From: JAUXFS01 sp963772635
GTDB taxonomy: Bacteria > Pseudomonadota > Alphaproteobacteria > Rhodospirillales > Defluviicoccaceae
Reading direction: 5' to 3'
Assembly: GCA_963772635.1 (NCBI GenBank)
Contig: CAVYYK010000052.1
Location: 1-64,000, forward strand
DNA: 64,000 bases
The notes below the pieces were generated by a model. That model saw nothing but the letters and a program-made list of their open reading frames with translations, was not told the DNA's origin and did not search any database. Below, in pieces: positions 28,256 through 39,144 of this stretch. A program made the translations under genes and the position numbers. The stretch's first letter is position 1. Every line of letters begins with the position of its first letter.

Positions 28256-28971
28256 ATGCGGGTGCTGCTCACCCGCCCACGGGAAGACTCCGAACCGTTG
28301 GCGGCGGCGTTGCGCGAACATGGCGTCGAGGCGTTGATCGAGCCGTTGCTGAACATCGAATGGCTGCCGGGTCCGCCCCTGGATCTGGACGGTGTGCAGG
28401 CGCTGCTGGCGACCAGCGCCAACGGTGTGCGGGCCTTCGCCGCCCGCGAGGCGCGCCGGGGGCTGCCGGTCTACGCGGTCGGCGACGCCACCGCCCGGAT
28501 CGCGCACGAGACCGGTTTCGCCACTGTGGAGAGCGCCTCGGGCGACGTCGAATTCGCTCGCCGATCTGGTCCGGCGGCGGCTCGATCCCGCCGACGGCGC
28601 CTTGCTGCACGTGGCCGGCACCGCGGTCGCCGGGGACCTCGCCGGCAGGGTCGAAGCCGCCGGATTCCGCTATCGGCGGGTGGTTCTCTACCGGGCTCGC
28701 AAGGCCGGCCGGCTCTCTTCGGGGGCGGTGCGGGCGATTCGCGACCGGAATGTGGACGGGGTTGTCCTGTTCTCGCCGCGGACCGCCGAGACCTTCGTCG
28801 CCCTGGTCGGCGAGGCCCGATCGACCGACGCATGCCGGGAGCCTGACCGCGTACTGTCTCAGCGACGCGGTGGCCGCGAAGGCGGACGCCATCGGCTGGG
28901 ACCGCATCGTCGTCGCCCGCCGCCCCGACCAAACGGCGATGATCGAAGCGGTCTGCGCCGGGGCCGTTTAG
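28256..28971 (+). CDS. hemD: Uroporphyrinogen-III synthase (two frameshifts)
   Basis: HemD closes hydroxymethylbilane to uroporphyrinogen III. It starts MRVLLTRPREDSEPLAAALR right after hemC. Near 28553 an extra T shifts the frame, giving SLADLVRRRLDPADGALLHVAG. Near 28834 an extra G shifts it again, giving LTAYCLSDAVAAKADAIGWD and the ending MIEAVCAGAV. The restored length is about 237 residues. Sequence conservation in HemD is low, but the TSANGVRAF and GDATA motifs and the hemC-hemD order make the call firm. Confidence 0.87.
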
Positions 28972-29078
28972 GATAAAACCGGGTGGGGGAAGGATTTTCT
29001 CTCCCAAGCCGGCCATTTTCCATTTAGTCTTGGGGGACGAATGACGGGAACGCGCCGACGAGAGAGGGAAGCGGGGGA

Positions 29079-30477
29079 ATGACGGAAGAATCCAAAAAGG
29101 ACGACAAGCCCGAAGGATCCGGCAACAAGCCGAACGAAGGCAGCAAGGACAAGCCCGGGGACAAGCCCGGCGCCGCGGCCGCCAAGCCGGCCGAAAGCAA
29201 GCCCGGCGATGCCGGCGGCGCGCCCCCGAAGCCGGGTCCGGCCACCGCCGCGGCCAAGGAACCGGAGAAGAAGACCGGGCCATCGGTGCCCGCATCCGGC
29301 GCCGGGGCGAGGCCCGGGCCGTCGACGCCTCCGCCAGGCGCCGGCGCGAAAGCGGACGAAGGGAAGCGCCCGCCCGCCGCCCCGCCAAAGAAGGCCAAGA
29401 GGAGCGGCTGCCTCTCCACGGTGCTGTGGCTGGTGGCGGTGTTGGTGGCGATCGTCGTCGTCGGGTACGTCACCTGGCCCCGGTGGTCCCAGTACGCAGA
29501 GCCTTACCTGCCGAAGGTGATGACGGCACCGTCGGCCAAGGTCCAGGCGATGGAGAAGACGATCGCGACCCTCGAAAACCGGGTCGGCGCCGTCGAGAAG
29601 CGGACTAAGGGGGCCAGCGACCTCGAAGCCGCCATCACGGCTTTGGAAAAGGAGGGCGCGGGCGCCCATAAGCAGCTGGACGCCTTGTCGTCGCGGATCG
29701 CGACTCTCGAAAACACTCTCGAATCGCTCACCGCAATGACCAAAGCGGCTGAAGCCGGCGGATCCGCCGCGGCCGAGGCCGGAGCCGCGAGCCAGGCCGC
29801 CCTGCAGCGGCTGGCGGTGCAAATCGCCCAGCTTAAAGGGAAGGTCACCGAGTTCGACCGATTCGACGTCGCAAATCGCGGCCGAGATCGCCGAGCGGGT
29901 TGGCGCACTGGAAGCGAAAGTGCAGGCGGTAGACGAAGGGACTTCCGGTGCCGCGGCGGCGGCATTGGCCGTCGGTCAACTCACCCAGGCGCTGAACGGA
30001 AGCGGCCCGTTCTCGGCGGAGCTGAACGCGGTGAAGGCGTTCGCCAAGGACGATGCCGAGATGGCCGCGGCGATCGCGGCGCTGGAGCCGCGCGCCGCCG
30101 GCGGCGTGCCGACGGTATCCGAGTTGCGGGCCCGTTTCCCGGCGGTCGCCGAAGCGGTGAGCCGGGCCGACACCAAGCTCGAGGGCGAGGGCTGGGTCGA
30201 GAACGCGCTCAACCGGTTGCGCTCGCTGGTCAGCGTGCGCAGGAAGGGCGATACGGCGGTCGCCGCCGGCGGTGCCGATGCCGCGCTCGCCGGCGCCGAG
30301 GGAGCGTTGGCCGCCGGCGACCTCGCCGCCGCCGTTCAGGCGTTGGAAACCCTCGAGCCCCCGGCCGCCGAAGCCGCCGCCGGCTGGCTCGGCGACGCCC
30401 ACGCGCGGATGACCGCCGAGCGGTTGCTCGCCACCCTGCAGGCGCGGGCGATATCCCTCCTGGCGGCGAGGGGGTAG
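29079..30477 (+). CDS. Mitofilin-like inner-membrane protein (one frameshift)
   Basis: This is a protein of about 465 residues in the COG4223 family, related to mitochondrial mitofilin/Mic60. It has a long Lys/Pro/Ala-rich cytoplasmic N-terminus (residues 1-105), one membrane helix (VLWLVAVLVAIVVVGYV), a periplasmic coiled coil and a C-terminal mitofilin-type helical domain. Near 29862 a +1 shift separates QIAQLKGKVTEF from QIAAEIAERVGALEAKV. Alphaproteobacterial Mic60 is thought to shape inner membranes and sits next to hem genes, as here. It ends 5 bp before hemY. Confidence 0.82.
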
Positions 30478-30481
30478 TCCG

Positions 30482-31699
30482 ATGATCCGCTGGCTGTTTT
30501 TTCTGGTAGCCCTCGGACTGGCTGCCTTCGGCGCCTACTGGTTGACCCTGAATTCGGGCTCGGTGACCCTTGAGTGGCTGGGCTATCAGGTCGACACTTC
30601 CGTCGCGTTGCTGCTGGTCGTCGTCCTGGCGATCGCGGTGGTGACGGCGGTGGCCTACCGGTTCTGGCGGTCGTTGCGCCGCGCCCCGCGCGCCCTCGGC
30701 CGATGGCGGAGGGAACGCCGCCGGCGGCGCGGCTACGAATCGCTGAGCCGCGGCCTGGTCGCGGTGGCCGCCGGTGACGCCGACGTGGCGGGTCGTCAGG
30801 CCCGTCGCGCCGAGGCGCTGGTCCATGATGGGCCGTTGACGATGCTGTTGTCGGCGCAGGCGGCGCAGCTGCAGGGCGACGAGTCGGCTGCGGCGGCGTT
30901 CTTCACCGCCATGCGCGCGAAGCGGGAGACCGAGTTTCTCGGCATCCGCGGCCTGCTGACCCAGGCGATGAAGCGCCAGGACTGGAACGAGGCGCTGAAG
31001 CTGGCGCGGCGTGCCTATGTGCTGAGCCCGAAGAGCGAGTGGGTGGTGAAGACCCTCTACGACCTGCAGAAGCGGACCGGAAAGTGGACCGACGCCGAGG
31101 TGACCCTCGGCGAATCGGTCAAGATGAAACTGATATCCGCACCCGACGCGTCCCGCGAGCGGGCCGAGATGCAGTACCGAAAGAGCCTGGAATGCGAGGG
31201 CCGCGAAGCGCTCGACTGGGCGCGCAAGGCCCATCGCTCGGACCCGACCCTGGTGCCGGCGGCGGTCCGTCTGGCCAAGCTGTACGTCGCCGGGGGCAGT
31301 CTGCGCAAGGCGGCGGCGATGATCGAGACCATGTGGGAGACCAACCCCGATCCCGAGCTCGCCGAGGTCTACTGGGCGGCGCGCAAGTGCGACGACGCGC
31401 TCAAGAAGATGCAGGCGGCCCAGCGGCTGGCGACCTTCAATCCGAAGCACGAGGAGAGCCGCATCACCGTGGCGGTGGCGGCGCTGGAGGCGCGGCTGTG
31501 GGGCGAGGCGCGCAGCAACCTGGAGCCGATCGCCGGCGACGACGCCTCGCCGCGGGTGTGCCGGCTGATGGCCGAGCTGGAGGAAGCGGAGCACGGCGAT
31601 CTGGCCCGCGCCCGCACCTGGCTGATGCGGGCAGCCGGGGACGAGCACGCGCCGCAGATGTCCTCGCAGGTGCCGCAATTGACGGGTTCGCCCGAGTAG
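30482..31699 (+). CDS. hemY: HemY-family TPR membrane protein
   Basis: This 405-residue protein begins with the HemY_N domain: two membrane helices (MIRWLFFLVALGLAAFGAYWL and SVALLLVVVLAIAVVTAVAYRFW) with GSVTLEWLGYQVDTS between them. Several TPR helices then face the cytoplasm or periplasm (EALKLARRAYVLSP, EALDWARKAHRSDP). HemY in proteobacteria is linked to late heme synthesis, but its activity is not known; it is unrelated to the protoporphyrinogen oxidase of Bacillus with the same name. It is the last gene of hemC-hemD-mitofilin-hemY. Confidence 0.9.
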   Translation: MIRWLFFLVALGLAAFGAYWLTLNSGSVTLEWLGYQVDTSVALLLVVVLAIAVVTAVAYRFWRSLRRAPRALGRWRRERRRRRGYESLSRGLVAVAAGDADVAGRQARRAEALVHDGPLTMLLSAQAAQLQGDESAAAAFFTAMRAKRETEFLGIRGLLTQAMKRQDWNEALKLARRAYVLSPKSEWVVKTLYDLQKRTGKWTDAEVTLGESVKMKLISAPDASRERAEMQYRKSLECEGREALDWARKAHRSDPTLVPAAVRLAKLYVAGGSLRKAAAMIETMWETNPDPELAEVYWAARKCDDALKKMQAAQRLATFNPKHEESRITVAVAALEARLWGEARSNLEPIAGDDASPRVCRLMAELEEAEHGDLARARTWLMRAAGDEHAPQMSSQVPQLTGSPE

Positions 31700-31778
31700 C
31701 CGCCGGCACCATCGCCGGCGCCGTCGCCTCCGCGCCCGTTGACGGCCGCGCCGGGCGGCGGTAAAGAGGATCGCGCCC

Positions 31779-31855
31779 GCCGCCTTAGCTCAGCTGGTAG
31801 AGCATCGCATTCGTAATGCGAGGGTCGCAAGTTCGAGTCTCTGCAGGCGGCACCA
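31779..31855 (+). tRNA. tRNA-Thr (anticodon CGT)
   Basis: A cloverleaf folds from GCCGCCT at 31779 to AGGCGGC, then discriminator A and an encoded CCA (31853-31855). The D-arm is GCTCAGCTGGTAGAGC, and the anticodon stem TCGCA/TGCGA holds the loop TTCGTAA, giving CGT. The T-loop TTCGAGT is normal. The 3' strand of the T-stem reads CTCTGC, one base longer than needed to pair with GCAAG. Removing one C gives a perfect CTTGC-type pairing, so one inserted base is suspected. Confidence 0.92.
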
Positions 31856-32031
31856 CAATCTCCTCGACGATGACACCTCGCCCGCCGCGGCTTTTGCCGC
31901 GCGGTGAATCGCGGCACACTACTTCCCGCGTGAACCTTTTCGGAAGAACTTCGCGCTACCATGGCGGTGGCATGTGGTCGGCGTATGGGTATCGGCCGCG
32001 GGTCTTGCGAGACGAGGGAGAGGTTTCCGGG

Positions 32032-32952
32032 GTGCGACGAACGGGCGCATGGTTGTCGGTGGTGACGGTCGCCGCGCTGTTGGTCGGCGCGGGGGACGGT
32101 CGTGCCGAGCGCCGCAACGACGACGGCAACGATCCGTGGCGGGTGTGCGCCGACGCCATCGCCGCCCACGAGCGGAGCCAACGGATTCCCCGCCACCTGC
32201 TCGCCGCCATCGCTCTCGCCGAGTCCGGCCGTTGGAACGCCGGCCGCGAGGTCAAGGCGCCGTGGCCGTGGACGGTAAACGCCGAAGGCGAGGGCCGGTT
32301 CTACGACACCAAGGCCCAGGCGGTCCGCGCCGTCCGCGAGCTCCGCGCCCGCGACGTCCGCAACATCGACGTCGGCTGCATGCAGATCAACCTGCTCCAT
32401 CACCCCGACGCCTTCGCCGACCTCGATCAGGCCTTCGAGCCGGCGAGCAACGTCGGCTACGGCGCCCGCCACCTCGCGGCGCTGTTCGACGAGACCCGAT
32501 CCTGGCAGCGGGCGGCCGGCCGCTACCATTCGGCGACGCCCGAGCGCGCCCGCCCCTATCGGCTCAAGGTGGTCAAGCTGTGGAACGAACAGCGCCGCGC
32601 AGCCGGCGACGAGCGCCGGCGTACCGCCGGCCGGGCGGTGGTCCCGGTCGACCGCAAACGCACCGAGGCGCTCAACGCCTGGGGCCGGCGGATGGCGGCG
32701 AACGCCCGCGCCGTCGCCGCCACGACCGCGCCGGAGGCGCGGCTCGCCGATGACAGGTGGTCGCGCCAGGCGGCCCTCGTCGGCGGTCTCGAACGGACGC
32801 TCCGCCAACGGCTCGAAGGCGCCCGCCCGCCCGGGAACACCACCTTGGACCGGCGGCCGACCTTCGCCGCCCCGAGCCGTCCCGCCCCGCCGATCGTACC
32901 GTCGATCACGCCGCCGATGCCGGGGCTGCCCGCCCGTTCCGACGGCGATTGA
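32032..32952 (+). CDS. Exported lytic transglycosylase-like protein
   Basis: This protein has about 306 residues from a GTG at 32032 (an ATG at 31972 is the alternative), a signal peptide (AWLSVVTVAALLVGAGDG), then an SLT-type lysozyme-like domain. The catalytic Glu is in HLLAAIALAESGRW, and the family motif D-V-G-C-M-Q-I-N-L is near residue 120, followed by A-S-N-V-G-Y-G-A-R-H-L and the AAGRYHSATPERARPY stretch. The C-terminal 90 residues are Pro/Arg-rich and disordered. It should cleave peptidoglycan glycan strands in the periplasm. It has no obvious operon partners; the tRNA lies upstream. Confidence 0.83.
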   Translation: MRRTGAWLSVVTVAALLVGAGDGRAERRNDDGNDPWRVCADAIAAHERSQRIPRHLLAAIALAESGRWNAGREVKAPWPWTVNAEGEGRFYDTKAQAVRAVRELRARDVRNIDVGCMQINLLHHPDAFADLDQAFEPASNVGYGARHLAALFDETRSWQRAAGRYHSATPERARPYRLKVVKLWNEQRRAAGDERRRTAGRAVVPVDRKRTEALNAWGRRMAANARAVAATTAPEARLADDRWSRQAALVGGLERTLRQRLEGARPPGNTTLDRRPTFAAPSRPAPPIVPSITPPMPGLPARSDGD

Positions 32953-33171
32953 GAGCCTGACCGGAAACGTGTCGACGATGTTGCCGGGGTTCCTGTCGAT
33001 GCGTGATCGTCTTCCCAAACACCGGCCGGATACCCTGGCATTCGCCGCCGTCGGCTTCGCCCGGCTCGGGATCATCGTCCACACGCTTTGATTCCATCAC
33101 TGCATTTGTCGTGGACCGCCGCGGGTCTATAATTGGCCGGCGAGGGCGACGGCGGTGACGGGGGCGAAGCC

Positions 33172-33417
33172 ATGGAAGACGTGACGGTCCGCATCGACGA
33201 CATCTACGTACCGGTCAAGCGGCGCAAGCTGCTGGACCCGGAGCGGGTCGAGGCGCTGGCCGCGAGCATCCTCGAACAGGGCCAGCAGGCGCCGATCCTG
33301 GTCCGCAAGGACGAAGGCCGCCTGGTGCTGGTCGAAGGCCTGCACCGTCTCGAAGCCTGCAAGGCTCTCGGCGAAACAACCATCACCGCGCTGTACGTCC
33401 AGGCGAGGAAGCATTGA
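33172..33417 (+). CDS. Small ParB N-terminal-domain protein
   Basis: This 81-residue protein consists of a single ParB/sulfiredoxin-like fold. It has the motifs VKRRKLLDPERVEALAASI, Q-x-P-I-L-V-R, and LVEGLHRLEACKALG, which corresponds to the nucleotide-binding GxxRxxA box (here G-L-H-R-L-E-A). Full-length ParB has DNA-binding and dimerisation domains that are absent here, so it is not a chromosome partition protein. Stand-alone members may be nucleases or CTP-dependent switches; none can be assigned. The ATG at 33172 is preferred over 33133 because the extra residues are low-complexity Gly/Asp. Confidence 0.75.
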   Translation: MEDVTVRIDDIYVPVKRRKLLDPERVEALAASILEQGQQAPILVRKDEGRLVLVEGLHRLEACKALGETTITALYVQARKH

Positions 33418-33902
33418 GCGGGCGGACTGAGGCCCGAATCAGCTCAATCGGGTGAAATGAGTGTTGGTATTCGCTTCAGATAACCGAATTGAGCGAGGAC
33501 ACAGGTTGGAAACCGTCCCTCAGTCAATAGACGACATACGGCTTGATCCGCGGATCGCCAAGTAAGAGACATAGAGTGTGGGCGGCAAGCCCGTTCGCAG
33601 TGAGTTTGTAATCGGCAGAGAAAATGGAAGCGATCGTCTCGAAAGCCACATAAGGAGCAAATGCGCTGTTCGACCGAACGCAAACGTGCCGCGCCGATCG
33701 CGATCGGATCATTTGGGGTATGAATTTTCTGCAAATGGGGTAAAGTCGAAGCGGCTGGTTTGTGAATGCGGCCCACGGGGCGTCGACCTGCTCGACGGCA
33801 GATGACGTGGGGGGACGAACTATGTGCTTACCAGCAAGTGCGTCGTAAAAGGGCAACGAGAGGGGCGTACACAGCATAGTTCGACGGGGTGGGAGCAATG
33901 TT
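33418..33902. other. Gene-free, lower-GC stretch before the chemotaxis fusion gene
   Basis: Composition drops clearly below the window average. No frame on either strand looks coding, and the longer ones are antisense extensions of the gene that starts at 33903. It should hold that gene's promoter, but no motif stands out. Confidence 0.5.
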
Positions 33903-36900
33903 ATGACTCCGATCGTGGGTATCGGGGCGTCGGCCGGCGGACTGGAAGCGGTTAGCCGCTTCCTTGATGCGATGCCAGGCGATAGCGGGTGCGCCTTCGT
34001 GGTCATTCTGCACCTGGATCCGACCCGCGAGAGTGCCTTGGCACAGTTGCTCAGCCGCCGCACCACCATGCCGGTGGTGGAGGTTGCCGACGGCATGGTC
34101 GCCGAACCCAACCGCGTCCATGCGATCATCCCCGACCGGACGTTGACGATTAGCGGCGGCGTACTGCGCCTGTCCGAGCCTGCCGAGCCGCGCGGCCAAC
34201 GACACCCGATCGATGCCTTCTTCGAAGCCCTGGCGGATGACTGCCGGGAACGGGCGATTGCCATCGTCCTGTCGGGAACCGGAAGCAATGGAACCCACGG
34301 TCTCAGAGAGATAAGGGCGCGAGGCGCAATGGTGCTGGTCCAAGATCCGGAAAGCGCGCAGTTCGACGGCATGCCGCGCAGCGCGATCTCGGCGGGGATC
34401 GTCGATCATGTTCTCCCGCCCGAGAAGATGCCGGAGGCGCTGCTGCAATACGTCCGGCACGGCCATTTCAATGCTCCGTATGAGATGGAACCCGGTTTGC
34501 CCGATGAGACTCCCCTGCTGGAGACGATTTTGACGGTCGTGCGGAGCCAGTCGGGTCACGAATTCCGCAGCTACAAGCGGGCCATGCTACTCCGCCGCAT
34601 TCATCGACGCATGGGTCTCAACAACCTGAAGAAGATAACCGACTATGCCGAGTTGTTGCTCGCGAACCGGGACGAAACCATCGCCCTCGCAAAGGACCTG
34701 ATGATCAGCGTCACCGGCTTCTTTCGCGACCCAAAAGCGTGGAAGGAATTGGACGCCAAGGTGCTTGCACGGTTGGTGACCGAGGGGAAGGCAGGCGCGC
34801 CGATGCGCTTCTGGGTGCCGGCTTGCGCCTCCGGCGAGGAAGCCTATTCGCTGGCCATGCTGGCGTTCGAGCGGGCTGAGGCGGCAGGCAAGCACTTCGA
34901 TGTGACGATCTTCGCAACGGACCCCCAGGAGGACAATCTGCGAATTGCCCGCGAAGGCCTCTACCCCGCAGCCGCCGCGGAAGTGATTTCGCCGGATCAA
35001 CTCAGCCGTTTCTTCGACAAGCTCGACACTTCTTATCGGGTCAAGCAGGAACTGCGCGAACGGGTATTGTTCGCCCAGCATGACCTCCTCCATGATCCGC
35101 CGTTTTCGCGCCTCGATCTGATCGCGTGCCGCAACGTGCTGATCTATCTCAATCAGCAGGCACAGGAGAGGGTCACGGCCCTGTTCCATTTTGCCTTGCG
35201 GCAGGGAGGAGCACTGTTTCTCGGCAATGCGGAGGCGCTCGGGCGGAACGACGGGCTGTTTGAACAAATTTCGAAGAAGTGGCGGATTTACGGCCGGTTT
35301 GGGCCGACCCGGCACGACCTCGTGGATTTCTCGAGGTTCGGGGGATCGGCGGGGTCCAAAGGCGGGGAGGTGTTCACTCGGCCGGGCCCGGAGCCCGTCG
35401 CCAGGGTCGTCGACGAGGCGCGGCGAGCGCTCCTCCAGCGATATGCCCCGGCCTCGGTGTTGGTCGACCAAAAGGGCCGCATCCACTACTTTCACGGTGC
35501 CACTGAGGACTACCTGCAACAGCCGACGGGGCAGCCGACCCGCGACCTGCTCGGGATGGCCCGTGAGGGGTTGCGGGCGCCTCTCCGCTCTTCGTTGCGC
35601 AAGGCGATCGACACGGCTGAATGCGTGACCTCCCTGGCGCGAATCCACAAGGATGGCACCGTCTGCCCGACGTCGGTGACGGTGGTGCCATTGGCTGCGC
35701 CGGGGCGGCCGTCCGGCTTTCTGCTGGTGAGCTTCGAGCCAGCACCCGAGCCGCACCCGACCGCCTCGGCCCTCCCTGAGAACGCCGAGGTCGGCGCCGC
35801 GGGCAAGCGGGCCCTTGAAGAGGGGTTGCAGTCGGCCCGAAGCGAGTTGCAGATCACCATCGCGCAGTTGGAGATCGCCAACGAACAGATGAAGGCCGCC
35901 GACGAAGATTTTACCTCGATAAACGAGGAGTTGCAGTCCACCAACGAAGAGCTGGAAACATCGAAGGAGGAACTCCAATCCTTCAACGAAGAGCTGCATA
36001 CAGTCAACAGTGAGCTACGGAACAAGATACTAGAACTCGAGGATCTCTCCGATAAGCTGAACAATCTGCTGAACAGCACCGACGTCGCCATAGTGTTTCT
36101 CGACAACGATCTGCGCATCAATTGGTTCTCTCCTGCCAGCAAGGATCTGCTCGACCTCCTGCCCTCCGATATCGGTCGTCCGATCGTGAGTTTCGCCTTG
36201 AAGTTCGCTGATCCGGACCTGCTACGCGACGTCGCGACGGTGCTCGATACGCGGAGCCCCATTGAAGTCGAAGTGCGAAGCGGGGCCGGCCGGTGGTACT
36301 TGCGACGGGTGCTTCCATATCGAGCAAATGACAACGGCGTCGGCGGAGTCACCATTACCTTCGTTGATGTCACCGAGCGCAAGCAGACGACGGACGCGAT
36401 CAACGAAGCGCGCATTTACGCCGAGGCCATCGTCGAAACCACCCGGCAGCCGCTGGTGGTCCTCGATGCCGACCTGCGCATCCAATTGGCCAACCGTGCC
36501 TTTCACGAGCTGTTCGATGTTTCCGCGCACGAGACGAAAGGCTGCCTCTTTTACGAACTTCAAAGCCGCAAATGGGACGTTCCACAGCTGCGGGCATTGC
36601 TGGACGAAGCGTTGCGCACGGACGGACACATTGAGGACGTTTGCATTGAGCAGGACTTCATGGGACTCGGCCGGGGCACCCTGCTGCTCAATGCCCGCAA
36701 CCTTCCTGGCCACACCGACGGCGAAAGCCTGATCCTGCTCGCCATCGAGGACATCACCGCTCGGGTCCATGAGGCGCAACTGCGGCACGACGCTTCCCAC
36801 GACGAACTGACCGGCCTGCCCAATCGCCGCGAGTTGGAACGGCGCCTGCATCGGACGGTGGTTAGCGCCCAGCAGCATCATTCGGAACACGCGCTCTGCT

Positions 36901-38094
36901 ACTTCGACCTGGACCAGTTCAAGCTCCTCAACGACACCGCCGGTCACGCCGCCGGCGACGCGTTGCTGCGCCAGGTGGGGCATCGGTTGGCCGGAAGGTT
37001 CCGGGAGCGCGACACGCTAGCCCGGCTGGGCGGGGACGAGTTTGCGCTGCTCGTTGAACAACTGCGATCTGAACGAAGCGAGCCGCATCGCCACGACGAT
37101 TGTTGCCGCCTTGCGTGAGTGGCGCTTCGTCTGGGAGGGCCGCTCTTTTCAGGTCGGCGCCAGCGCCGGCATCGTCGCCATAACGGATCGATCCGAGAGC
37201 GCGGCGCAAGTTCTGAGCCACGCCGACGTGGCGTGCTACACGGCGAAAGATTCCGGACGAAATCGGGTCATCGAATACGGTGATAGTAGCGGCGGGCCCG
37301 TGCAGCATCACGCGCAAATCCTCGTCGCCTCGACCTTGAAGCAGGCGCTCGAGCAAGACCGCTTCCGCCTGTTCGGCCACCCGATCGTGTCGTTGGCGAC
37401 GAATCCCAGTGTAGAAACGGGCCATTACGAGATCCTCATCCGACTGCTGGACGACGAAGGTCACTTGTTGCTCCCGGATCAATTTATTCCGGCAGCCGAG
37501 CGGTTCGGTTTGATGGCATCCATCGATCGCTGGGTCATCGAGAACACGTTCCGTACCTACGTCGAGAGTGTCTGGGCGTCAGCCGGCGTACAGGTCGCGA
37601 TTAATCTCTCGGGCGGCTCGTTGAATACCGATGACTTTGCGGCGTTTGTACTCGACCAGTTGCAGACGTATTCCATGCCACCGGAAAGGCTCTGCTTCGA
37701 AATCACCGAGACCGCGGCCATTCATAACCTCGAACACATGATCAAGTTCATCGACGTGATGAAGGCGCGGGGCTGCCGCTTCGCCTTGGACGATTTCGGC
37801 AGCGGCGTATCGTCGTTCCGTTACCTGCGATTCCTGCAAGCCGACTACCTGAAGATCGACGGAAGTTTCGTGCAGCACATGGGCGACAATCCCCAGGACG
37901 AAGCCATGGTGGCGGCGATCAACGAGCTCGGCCACACGCTCGACATGTTCACCGTCGCCGAATACGCGCACAATGGGGCTGTCGTCGACCTTCTGCGGCA
38001 TTTGGGTATCGACTACGCGCAGGGCTACGCATTCGGTAGCCCCATGCCCTTGCGAGACCTGCTCAAGGAAGACGTCCACGCGGCCCAATGTTAG
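33903..38094 (+). CDS. CheB-CheR-PAS-GGDEF-EAL fusion protein (one frameshift)
   Basis: About 1,396 residues in one gene. Residues 1-190 are a CheB methylesterase domain (Ser10 in GIGASAGG, His37). Residues about 215-480 are a CheR methyltransferase domain with ACASGEEAYSLAML and DLIACRNVLIYL. Residues 637-719 form a coiled coil rich in EEL repeats, followed by two PAS domains (720-825 and 836-955). A GGDEF domain carries an intact GGDEF and an upstream RERD inhibitory site. An EAL domain has E-I-L-I-R and DDFGSG. One extra base near 37062 splits GGDEF from EAL. The usual catalytic Asp of CheB (G-T-G-S-D-G) is Asn here (N129). It couples receptor-type methylation domains to c-di-GMP turnover; the stimulus is unknown. 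Confidence 0.88.
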
Positions 38095-38466
38095 CCCGGA
38101 GTCGTGTACGTATTGATACCGGCGGCTCTGCCGATTGTCGCGCAAGCCCGCCTCCGCAACCACAATCGACACCCGCGTGCATCTAGCTTTCACTTCCGCA
38201 TCTGGGATTTAGCGCTCTGCCGCTGACAACGGCTGTGCAAGTGCGGGACTGCGGAGTCCTCTTCTGCCGCGTTCGAAGTTGCCCTGATGGCCGACCTGAA
38301 GTTCCGGCGCGAAACGCGCCATGGTGGCCTCCTGGGATAGACGTTTTCGTCGCTCCAACCGCTCCGTCGGAGGACTCCGTGCCGAAGGCTCGACGGCTTG
38401 CGCTCGGGGGTGGCGGCGGTATGCTGTCGGGATGGGGGTCGTTGCGGGTGCGGGAGTTCAGGCGAT
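38095..38466. other. Gene-free stretch
   Basis: Between the c-di-GMP fusion gene and the DsbA-like gene no frame has coding character. No repeat or RNA gene was recognised. Confidence 0.45.
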
Positions 38467-39144
38467 ATGGGTGACGACCAGGCGACCAAGATCGGAAACG
38501 GTGGCGGGGACGAGGCGCCGACGGCGGGCAAGCGGATCGTCTATGTCGCCGATCCGATGTGTTCGTGGTGCTGGGGGTTTTCGCCGGTGATCGCGGCGAT
38601 CGACGACGCGTTCGGCGCGGCGGCGCCGGTGCGGCTGGTGGTCGGCGGCTTGCGCGCCGGCGAGACGCGGGCGATGGACGCCAAGTCCAAGGCCTATGTG
38701 CGTCATCACTGGGAGCAGGTCCACGAGACCACGGGGCAGCCGTTCCGCTTCGACTTCTTCGAACGCGACGGCTTCGTCTACGACACCGAGCCGGCGTGCC
38801 GGGCCGCGGTCGCCGTCCGCAATCTGGCGCCGGCATCGACGCTGGCCTATTTCCGGGCGGTGCAACGGGGGTTCTATGCCGAGGGCCTGGACGTCACCCG
38901 GGGCGACACCCTGGCCGCGATCGCCGAGGAGAGCGGCGTCGCGGCGGAAGTGTTCGAAGGGGTGTTCGCCGCACCGGAGATCGCCGAGGCGACCCGGGCC
39001 GACTTCGAGCTGGTCCAGGCGCTGGGGATTACCGGCTTTCCCGCGGTGGTGCTCAAGGACGATGCCGGCTATGCGTTCCTGACCATCGGCTACCAGCCGT
39101 TCGAGGCGCTGAAGCCCTATCTGGAGCTGTGGATGCGGGCGTAA
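38467..39144 (+). CDS. DsbA-family (FrnE-like) thiol oxidoreductase
   Basis: This 225-residue protein with a thioredoxin fold interrupted by a helical insert carries the active-site Cys-x-x-Cys in MCSWCWGF (C32, C35). The cis-Pro region is G-I-T-G-F-P-A-V-V. No signal peptide is present, so it is probably cytoplasmic, like FrnE-type members. These act as disulfide isomerases or bind glutathione conjugates; the substrate is not known. The start at 38467 gives a short Gly/Asp-rich lead. It is followed 78 bp later by argG on the same strand. Confidence 0.85.
   Translation: MGDDQATKIGNGGGDEAPTAGKRIVYVADPMCSWCWGFSPVIAAIDDAFGAAAPVRLVVGGLRAGETRAMDAKSKAYVRHHWEQVHETTGQPFRFDFFERDGFVYDTEPACRAAVAVRNLAPASTLAYFRAVQRGFYAEGLDVTRGDTLAAIAEESGVAAEVFEGVFAAPEIAEATRADFELVQALGITGFPAVVLKDDAGYAFLTIGYQPFEALKPYLELWMRA

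Noticed and set aside
27314..28846. A 510-codon open frame spanning hemC and hemD
   Set aside because: After about codon 78 it reads the wrong frame of hemC and re-enters coding frame only at hemD. Two separate genes explain the motifs.
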